DNA of 64,000 nt from Eretmocerus hayati (lineage: Eukaryota; Arthropoda; Insecta; Hymenoptera; Aphelinidae). Location: positions 96,939,338 to 97,003,337 of the forward strand of contig CM056744.1 of assembly GCA_029851415.1 (NCBI GenBank). Direction: 5' to 3'. The position numbers were made by a program, and so were the translations under genes. The notes below the pieces were generated by a model. That model did not search any database, was not told the DNA's origin, and saw nothing but the letters and a program-made list of their open reading frames with translations. Below, in pieces: positions 1 to 10,400 of this stretch; the stretch's first letter is position 1; each line of letters starts with the position of its first letter.

Positions 1-1078
1 GAGCTTGCACTTGGATTAAACTTGCAAACAGTTTATAGTCCAGAGATACATCCAAGAGAAAATTGGACATACTTTTATTTTCAATCTCTGTTGCCGTTTC
101 CATTCTGATGCTATTTGGCCAGATTCAGTGCACCGAAAGAAAATTTCTTAGATATTGGATGTACAACTCTTCCAACTCCTTGTGATAATGAAATTGGAAA
201 TTTTATCGAGTGGAATCATGTAGAAGAATCTGAAGAAAGTATAGTGTGATTCTTCTCGAGAGGAAAATTAATTTCTGCACTTAAGTGAATGGAAAAATAT
301 TGTGTTTGATGTGTTTCGTGCAATTTTGGTTGGATTCATGATGAGGAAGGTGGAAAATTTAGTGTTACGGTGATGCTGTTTATTCAAGCTCTGAATCTGG
401 AAAAAAAATAGTGGCAACGACTCTTTTTTATTTTCAAGCTCTAGTCATGAGTGTGACGGTCACCGAAGTGGATAAAATTAGTGCAATGTAGTAGGCTGGC
501 GATTTGTGGATGGAGACGGCGACGACGACGACGACGATGATGATGATGGAGCGCGGAAAATTTTCAAAGCGCATCAATTCCGTAAAATGAGCGCAGCACA
601 CGATCGGCGAACAATGACTATTTGAAATGCAATTGAGCAGAAGCGCGTGTGTATACGCGTGTGCATCGTATAGCACAGATCATCGTTCTCTAAATGTGTA
701 CATATAAAATACTACAAGAAAAGTTACGCAATCACTACAAAACGCAGCATCCTCAATTTCGACCATTCACACTATTTTATATATATCTATATATATATAA
801 TCTTACATCTCTCAATGAAACCAAAAATATACCAACCAAACACGTGCTTCACCAAGCTAGTGTATTAGAGCGAAATTTGAAAAAAAAAATTTTCAAGAAA
901 AGATGGTGCCATGAAAATGTGTGGATTCAAGATTTTTTTAAATTTTTCGATGACCAAGTGTCGCAATGATAAATAGAAGTTTCTTGCTTGGACTACGAAA
1001 ATAAACATCGGCAAACTTTCGCGTGTCCAACGCGGTTAAAAAAGTGGGAGAAGATTAAGTACTGTCATATCTGAAAAG
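1..1078. other. Upstream region of X11/Mint
   Basis: No coding exon is recognisable. It holds a GAC/GAT trinucleotide run near 513-549 and an alternating TA run near 779-800. It presumably contains the 5' UTR and promoter of the X11 gene that starts at 1079. An in-frame TAA at 1037 precedes that ATG, and no pyrimidine-rich splice acceptor lies between them, so the ATG looks like a true first coding position. Confidence 0.4.
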
Positions 1079-1489
1079 ATGGAGATGATGTTAGAAGAAG
1101 CTGACGGTGAAAATGCTGGTGAACCAATACTTTTGGTTATACGAGGTGTTGCACCGTCTAATCCGTCATCAGATTCGACGACAATGCGTGTTGTTAATTA
1201 TTCTAGTGATTATATGACACTTTTTGGTGAACTTAGACAAAATAATAATGATGATAATTTTATCAGTGGTGGATGCGCGCAAAAAAATGATAATGGTGAT
1301 CTTAATAATAATAAAAGTAATTGGCACGTGATGATGACAATTTCAGATTTACTGGATGATCCAACAGTATTGATTGAGGGTGTACTGTTTCGAGCAAGAT
1401 ATTTAGGATCAACTCAATTGGCATGCGAAGGACAGCCTACAAAATCTACAAGAATGTGTCAGGCTGAGGAAGCTGTTTCTAGGATAAAG
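1079..1489 (+). CDS. X11/Mint exon A: N-terminus and first half of PTB
   Basis: 137 codons from ATG 1079, with an in-frame stop upstream at 1037. Residues 1-95 are a low-complexity, Asn/Asp-rich leader. Residues 99-137 are the first strand and helix of the PTB domain ([17 protein letters not shown], then AEEAVSRIK), very close to vertebrate X11. The exon ends AAG|GTATGT, a strong donor, in phase 0. This is the orthologous, conserved version of the PTB start. Confidence 0.88.
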
Positions 1490-4400
1490 GTATGTTTATT
1501 AAGTATACGAGCTTTTGCGCTCGTTTGCTTCTTTTCCCTTTAATTTGATCGTCGTTTTGAATTAAGAGTGAGCTGTTAGGAGGATACATTTTCAGTATTT
1601 GGATACAGGTGACGATTTTTTGTTAGCTACAAGTTGAATGAAACAATTTGAATTAGAATCTTCGGAGAAACACACATTGTGGAGATTTGAAATGGACTTT
1701 TATCTCCGACGAAAGGATGAAATCTCAGAGCATGGAGGCAGTAGCTCAAATTGAACAAGTCCTTCGCGGTCAAATCACCAATTCTGCGTGAAGTGCCTGC
1801 TAATTCTCTATCAAGCGCCAATACTAAACGCAGCAAAAAAAGAATAGAAAAATGATTTTCTCCTGGATTTTCAACAATAGATTTTGAGACACTGTGCGTA
1901 AAGTTGTACTTTGCGCACATTTTGCTTGAAGTATAGTTCGATACGCGGGAGTAAGCCCATTTTTCGCATCCTCTTGATGATTCCAACCCTCGCCCTTGGT
2001 TCGGGCTGGAAATCCATCACTCAGTCGCGAAAAAAGTTTTCACACCTTTGTATCGAAATGTACTATTTTGACCCCCAGGAAAACTTCTCAGAATTCAAAT
2101 CAATATATTCATTGGGTGTTGTAGACTCTCGCCTACTGAACGATATTTTCCCAAAATTTTCAAGTCTAATGCTTTCTATACACCGAGCTCAAGACATTTT
2201 CACGCAACGAAGTAAGCAGCCAAGATGAAATTAATTACTTTCTTGCATCAAGAAAAAATCAAACGTGAGCCAGGATTAGAGAGTTTTTCATCAAAAATCT
2301 CCAATATTTTCCCTCAAATATTTAATGGTCGGAGTTATCAGCCATCCCGCTTGAGGATTTTGCCATTCTTTAGCAATCTTCATGGAAATTTCTCTAATCT
2401 TTCAAGACTTTTGATAAAGATCTTTGTCATCCAGATTGAGCGCCCGTCTTAATTTTATCGCGATCTATTCCGATAAAGATTCACGTGCTTTCATCCGTCG
2501 TCTAGATGAGATTGACATCTTATAAATTACTTGTCGATTACGTGGGATAAAGCATGATTTCTCGTTTATGGCAATGATTATTCTTACAAATCGTTCACTG
2601 AGTGTGCAGTGAAAATTGTATCTCAATTGAAATTAAACTTTTAAAATCTATCAGATCCTCCTCTCAGCTTACTCGATCAAACGATGGGTTCGATGGAATC
2701 TTACAATTGAAAATATCTAATCAATTTATACGAATTGTCGAGTAGACAAATGTTCCTATTCTATAGCTCGAGCTATAGCTAATGGTGTATCATGGAATTG
2801 AATTGGATCACGAAGCATACTATCCTCAATTGAACTACGTAAATCATGACCAATCTATATGAATCGTCTACTCGATATCTCGTTCAATCCAACATGACTA
2901 ACTGGGTATATGATGATCAAAAATCCATACGTATAACCTAGAAAAAAGTTATCTGCAGTCATACAGCATACTTCGATATGCCCTCTTTTTGGAAATTTCC
3001 TGAACTATTTTACCTTTTCGATACTTGGAAGATACAGGTTTTGGAAGAAAAAGTTGGATTCGATCCGTAAAATCGAAATGGAACCTGTTTGAATCGGGAT
3101 GACTGCAAATAACCATCCCCTACATAATCTACCCCCAAACGGCCATCTCATGTATTATCTGAGGCCTATTATATTATTAAGATATTGATGTAGCGATGTT
3201 CTGCCTTCCTGCTCCCTCTAATTGTTCATCCTCACAACATTTTGCCAAAATCACTTGCCATGTTCCCAGTTGAATAGCAAAAGAATACTTCTTCCCCTTA
3301 TCTACTTCTTTTGTAATTTCATAATTTTTTTTTTTTATTTCTGTATCTCAATTGTATCATCGACATCAGTGTCACTATTTTTAGAAATGGTTCTAAATGT
3401 TTTCGCATCTTTTCATATAATACTTAACACAAGAGTGATCCACATGCCTACCATTTATCACACGTAAAAGCGCTCCGACATTATATTTATTTATTTTTTT
3501 TAAAATAAAATTCTTAACACACTTTTGACCTTCAGACGTTAAATATTTTGTATACATTAAGTATTTACGTTGACAACATACTTCACTGCGCAAAACTTAT
3601 GCTCATTCATGCCAAAACTTGTCGCTCTGTGAAATGATGTAACGAGATTTAGAAACTCGAGATGAAAAACTTGTCAAGTGGCAATAAGCCCATATCAACA
3701 TAATAAAATTGAACATTTTAATGACATATTTTTGGCACGAGGAATGTATTTTCCTCCCGAGATCACGATCGACCGTGGAATCTATTGAGAGTATAACGTT
3801 ACATATACTTATTCCTCAACTTTTCAAGTTTTGACGATGCATGAATCCAGAAGGACAATTGACTCATTAATAAGTACAAAAATAAAACGACATTTTTCTC
3901 TCACATGAATGACAACTTTTTTGCCACATAATGTATGTATGATCTCTCATCTTTGTGTAATTTTTCTATATCGAATGGAATGATTCTTTGATGCACTTAA
4001 TGATGTACTGTGTTTTTCCAATTTTTCACGTGTTTGCAAAATCTATTTACACTGTTATTATGCTGCGTCTTTGTGATGTTGTATTATTATATGTTCGACA
4101 ATTTTCTTGGTGGAGACGTGACATGTCAAACAATCCTTTGCCTTTTCTAAACTTTTTTAAACATAATTGTGAAAAAAAATTATTCTCCATTGCCGCGAAG
4201 AGTGGAATTTTTTCTGTCTCTCCCGAGAAAATTGGAATTTATGGTTGAACTTATTTTTTCTGTAAGTTGACTCTAGAATCTTGCTGTATTCTCTACCATA
4301 TCACTCAACAAGATACAAAACATCACGACAAGATCAAGATCTGGACAAAAGTTTACATATTTAGTGTTTTCACTGTGTGTAGCTTTGGGCCCATACAGTG

Positions 4401-7400
4401 TGTTGTAACAGACGAATAATTCTGGATGGAGGTCATCAACCGAAGATGTTTTCAACACAGAGCACAAATCCAACGTTCTCAAAATCACCAGTATTTACAC
4501 AAATAATCCCAAAGCTTTTTGAGCACGCTTGAAAGATTTCGCAGGTGAATTTCAAGAAGGTCATACAATAATCTGTAAAATACTGAGGTAATAAATATGA
4601 TCGTCGTAGAATATTGCTAGCTGACTGTAAAATCAACGCGACTTTCTCGTGTCCTTCAGTTCCTCGAATAAATCTTTGCGTTGCAAGCTTTGGCTAATTA
4701 GCGGCAACTATGAGCTTAATGATGTATCTCTGTGTCAATCGTAAAGTTTTGAATAATATAATAGCTTTTTGCGATAATTTATCGACTAATCAACCAATCA
4801 ATGAAAATTTACATTTTTGTCAGGCACAATATTGTTTCCTATCAAGTGGTATGTATCAAATGTCTTACTTTCAACGCCACCAAAAAATCGTCAGTTTTTT
4901 TCTTATAAAGACTGCATTCTAATTAGACACACACGAAATTTAGGTAACTCTCTTTACTGTCCCCAAAATTTGATTGATTTGTTACATGTTGACTAGTATG
5001 ACATAATCTTATCTGAAAAATACATAATAAGTGCCTGCATAGGCAGCAATTTTACATCGTTGACACTAAATTTCAATGACAGAATTTCAAGTTCTTGGTA
5101 TTTCATCCTCCTGTAATCACAAGACTGAATGAAGGGACGTCAAAACTTATTTTCAATCACTCAGAATTTACTTAAGAATGAGCATTTATCTGCTTGCAAC
5201 AGTTGCAAATAATATAAAAAGTCGAATTCTGGAAAGAGAAGTTTGCAGGACGAACGCGAGCAGTACTACACAATGAAAATTACTGATACATACAATACCG
5301 TGCAAAAATTCGTGAACGATGGAATAAAATCCTCTCTCAAACGTCGATTGCTCGAGCCCAGATCAATGTAGAGGTATGTTGAAAAAAAAGTATTCTGAAG
5401 ATGAGAAAAATGGTACTCCTCTGTGTATTTTGATTATTCTTTCAACCCTTCCTGGTCGCACAAACAGCTGATGTAATTTCAAAAATTTCGAGAAAAAAAC
5501 TTGTTTACTTTATCAGCTGCCGTTTGGATGCAGATAAATTAAGATAGATCAATTCCACAAAAAGCATCTTGAAGAGCGAAAAAATTCCCATTCGCCATGA
5601 TTTTCTGATTATTTTTTACGTTGTACAAACAAGAGTGTGAGAGCTCTCAAATTCTCCAAAACCGTAGTTTTTTTTGCCGTTTCACCCGTAATTCATTGAA
5701 AATCCGAGACTCTGACATTCTTGTTCGCACGACGTAAGAAATAATCGAAGAATCATTGCAAATGGCATTTTTCCGTTCTTGGAGATGCTTTTTGTGAAAT
5801 CGCTCTATTTTCATCCGCGTCCAAATCGCAGCTGATGGAGTAAAAATGGTTTTTTCTCGAAATTCTTGTAATTACATCAGCTGTTTGCGCGACTAGGAAG
5901 GATTGGAAGAAGAATTCTTTCTCATCTTCAAAATGCTCTTTTTTAATTCCTCTACGTTGAACTAGGCTCGGACAATCGACGCTTTTAAAGAGAGGATTTT
6001 ATACCACCGTTCAAGAATCTTCATACGGTACTGTAATTGTTAGAACATTCACCCTGGACGTACATCAATAATTTTGTATTCGAAACTCAGATGAACCATC
6101 ACGTTATCTTGTAGTTATTGTGGTGAATTGTAATCATTGTTGACGTAGTTCTAATTCAAACATCTTCGTACTAATTGTGACCTTAACTTCGCATGATGAC
6201 ATGAATCTTTAAAAAGTTTGAGAATCCGGCTAATGTGTGGTCCATGATCAGTGCGATGTCTTTTCAAATGACAACCGTCGAATTTAACCAACGTTTTATT
6301 TTTGCCAAACACTTGGATGAATTTTATGAATATTACATTTTCAATATTTACGAATTCTGACTCGGTAGATCATAGCGAGTATTGTGAAAAATATGCACGT
6401 CTGGCTCTGCCATGCAAAAGTACGAAAACGAATTGTATCTTTCATCATTGGATATCAAAATTTGTAAAATTATTGATTCCAATTTTATTTGTACTGTTTG
6501 AGTTATCAAATTATTCGCGATTGTAGAATATGCAAAGCTACATTGAAAGTGAGGAGTCGAACTTAAATAGGTGGATCCTACTTGAAATTTTACTCCAGAA
6601 TTTATGTGTTATGTGATTTTTGTCTGCAATCCTAGCTTGTTCGTAGTCCAGAATTGCCTGAATAGTCACAAAGATAATTCCTTTTACACGAGGAAACATT
6701 TATAATTTGTTTGCAAGGAATGTTGTAATGTATTTCCAATTATCTTTGTGGTCTTGCTCAGAATACGGATAATTTATGAATGAAATGAGCTGTACTGATT
6801 CTTATTATATAAGACCCTTGATGTATCATTCACCACGGAAATCCTCGACTATTGATTGCTTATTTGAAATGATAAATCATTGTTTGGACCAGTTCTTCCG
6901 GAAAACTTCGTTCACCTCGCCGATAGGATATACATATACGTTATCAAATTTGACATTTTTCGGTGAAATATTCTACCTTTTTGTTTCATTTATGAAATTT
7001 TTCAGATCATTTCTTCTGATAATTTTCACAACTATTTCATCTATTACATAGATCAAAAATTCTTCGTCACTGTACTCTAGAAATTCTGTTGTTATCAAAT
7101 TTATCAATTCAAAAAAGCAGTCAGTAAAATTAGCAATCGTAAACGTGCAATCCAAACATATTGACAAGAAAACTAAGAGCACAAATCACCATCATCATCA
7201 TCATTACCTAATAATGTGTAAGCCCAGCTATTTCAAATCCTTCTTACCTTTTCGTAAATCATATCTACATAGTTTCGTTCGCACTAAAGCGCAAGCTTTC
7301 TCTGTCTGTTTTGTTTCGTGCAACGCAAAATATTACCACGCGGATATCACTACAAAAGCTTGATGAAGAAATCGACAAGTCATCCCAGCAATCATCAGCA

Positions 7401-10400
7401 CCTCAATTTCATCAACCTGAACCTTATCAACCACAAGAAAAAAATGTCATCAAATCAAGCCTCGAGCCTCAACCAAATTTCAACAAAGAAGATCAAGTGG
7501 AAAAAGAAGAAGAAGAAGAAGAAGAAGAAGAAGAAAAAGAAATAGCTTCGGATCAATTGTATGTGGATAGATGTAGTGTTTCACCACAACCAAGTGAGGA
7601 TGAAGATGATTGTGATTCTAGTGAAGAACTTATTGGTGCAGCTCATGCTTCAAATGAATCTCATACAAGATCAATTATAAGACCTCTTAATCATCATGGT
7701 GTAGTTTTGGCTGAACCTGTTGTTTTTAGGCTGCATTTTCTTGGTTCTGCTGAAGTTAATGAGGAAAGTTCACGAAAAAGACGAAAAAGACTCAAGAAGC
7801 ATATGGTCGAGGAGGCTGTCAACAGAATTAAGGTGCACATTGTCATTGCACAAAAAGCACATACATACCGAGATACAGAAAACTGAATTAGTATACCAAT
7901 ATCATCAGACATACATTCATCAGTTTTGCAAGACTACGTTCTACACTATTACTCTTCACGTCATTTTTTTATGCAAAATTATTACACTTTTTGTATAACT
8001 GCGAATATGAGAGAGACCGTATGCACCGTGTCTGTTTCACCTACTTTGTTATATTTTTCGATTCTAGAACAAGTTTTTTTCCCCGCACTGTGAGTCCGTA
8101 AATATTTCTGTCTTCCTAGATATCTCACTTTTGTCGATAACGATTTTCAAATTAAGGGGGATTTTTTTTTCAAATTCGTATCGGAACCCAGATTTGACAA
8201 AATTTCATAGTCTGTGCCGAAACTAAGGTTTTTTTCGGTAATGATTGTATATAAATTGGATTCAATATAAACTTGAAAGCTCACAAGGAAGACTTAATGA
8301 ATTTTTTGTATCAAATTCTATGAAACCATTGTGAATGTAGAGTTATTCCTTTACTATCAGTTTTGCTCCTTTTTATTGATACATTCTTACAAGATGTCGT
8401 GAATATCGAGGAATTTTTGTTTCAATCCTCTATACAAGCTAGTGCCATCAATGCTATGCATGAATAACAAAAATTATACTCACTGCAAATCGGATTTTCT
8501 GGTTCTTAGAGAATTTCTAGAAATGTTACATGAGTTCAAATCATGTCCTATCATTTATGTCGATTTTTCCAGGAGTTGAATAGGAATTTTTTGGTGATAT
8601 GAAATTGAATATGATTCAAATTTTTCAAACCCTTTTCCACAACAAAACAGGGCGAGAGTTTAGCTTGTAAAATTACACATCCAATTCATTTTTTTTACGA
8701 AATAACTAAATCTTTCTTCACCTTAGTCTTCTTCAATATTCTCTTGCTGATTCTACAATCCCTTGCTCCTTGATCCTTTCCATTCCTAAAACTCAAAATC
8801 CAACTATAAACGCCAGAATCGGTCGCTACAGAGTGCCTATTAAGCTCCCTAATCTAACATATTAACATCTAACTTCTTCAAGGAAACTCTGCATTGTCGC
8901 TAATATTAACCAATTGCATTTTTCATCTTTCCCATGCTGCTTTCGCGTGTAGGCTCTGGTAAGTCGTAATTTTTTTTACACTGCGCTTATTTTGAAGTAT
9001 TTTTCAAGAGAATTCGTCTAATAGAATCGACCTGATGAATACATAGAGATGCTTGCTAAGTTATTCATTATCTTTGATATATTCCAATTATATCATTCGT
9101 ATATGGTAGTTTTCCCGAGTGGCATCGCAAATAGTGAGATTTATTACTGCATATTGGAATTGATACCCTATTAACCTTCACTTAGATTTCTTTTTTTCTG
9201 TGAAATATTTCCTAACATAATTCGAAGCTTCCAAGGCTAGAAATTTTTTATGCTGGGAACTTCTCTCGAGATTCTTACGCTACTTCAAAATAAGTGTAAT
9301 AATTGGGTGATATTTCATTATTCCATATTCATACACGTTTTTCTGAGAAGACTTGCATCCAGCTGAAAATAAGATTCAAAACCAACCTTACTTTGTGGTG
9401 ATAACCATTGAGCTTCCTTTTAGTCCATCTTGATACTTGTCAAGACTTCTTGAGTCCCTTTTCACGTATGTGACTTTCAGGAAAGCTATGTGTTACAGGT
9501 CTTTGCTTTTCGATTCGGTTTCTCGTCTTTAACGATGTGCTGGTTACTAAAATGTTCCCACTCAAATTAAATTTTATCTATCAGTTTCCATTTCCGAAAG
9601 TTCTCAAGGATTCTCAATTTTTTCTTATCGGAAAGGCTAACTCCTCAAAATGTCTTGAAAATCGTATTCACAAAATGAACACGTCCTCGGTGACTTCCTC
9701 AAAATAGATACACCTAATTCACATCATCAGAATCAAAACTTTGTATCAAAAATGTTTCACTGTTAAACTTCTCTTGGAAAATAATCATGCGCTCAACTAT
9801 AATCATTCAAAAAATTTCAAACTCAATTCTCAATAAAAAAAATCTCCAACACTTTACGTACAGGCACCAGATGGAGAATCACAACCGAGTACCGAGGTCG
9901 ACTTGTTCATCTCAACGGAGAAGATAATGGTCCTGAATACAGATTTAAAAGAAATTATGATGGACCACGCTCTGCGAACGATATCGTATATAGCCGACAT
10001 CGGTGACTTGGTGGTACTTATGGCTCGAAGACGTTTTGTTCCACATGAGATGGATGAAGTACCCAAAAACCGAACTCCAAAGATGATCTGCCACGTTTTT
10101 GAAAGCGAAGAGGCTCAATTTATCGCTCAAAGTATAGGGCAGGCTTTCCAGGTAGCCTATATGGAATTTCTCAAGGCCAATGGCATCGAGGATCACAGTT
10201 TTGTGAAAGAAATGGACTACCAGGAGGTGCTCAACTCGCAAGAGATATTCGGCGATGAGTTGCAGATGTTTGCGAAAAAGGAGATGCAGAAAGAGGTCAG
10301 TTTTTTTGTCACTATTTGTATTTCATCTTTTTTTGTCTTTTATTCTCAACAGTCATTGGATGCATGCATAGCCATTTTACAATATTTTATCAATTTTTTC

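Noticed and set aside
434..676. 80-codon minus-strand frame at the left edge
   Set aside because: Produced largely by the GAC/GAT trinucleotide repeat read in reverse (poly-Val/Ile); no gene-like features.
7186..7206. His-rich run in a short frame before exon B
   Set aside because: A CAT/CAC simple repeat in a different frame from exon B, with no splice support.
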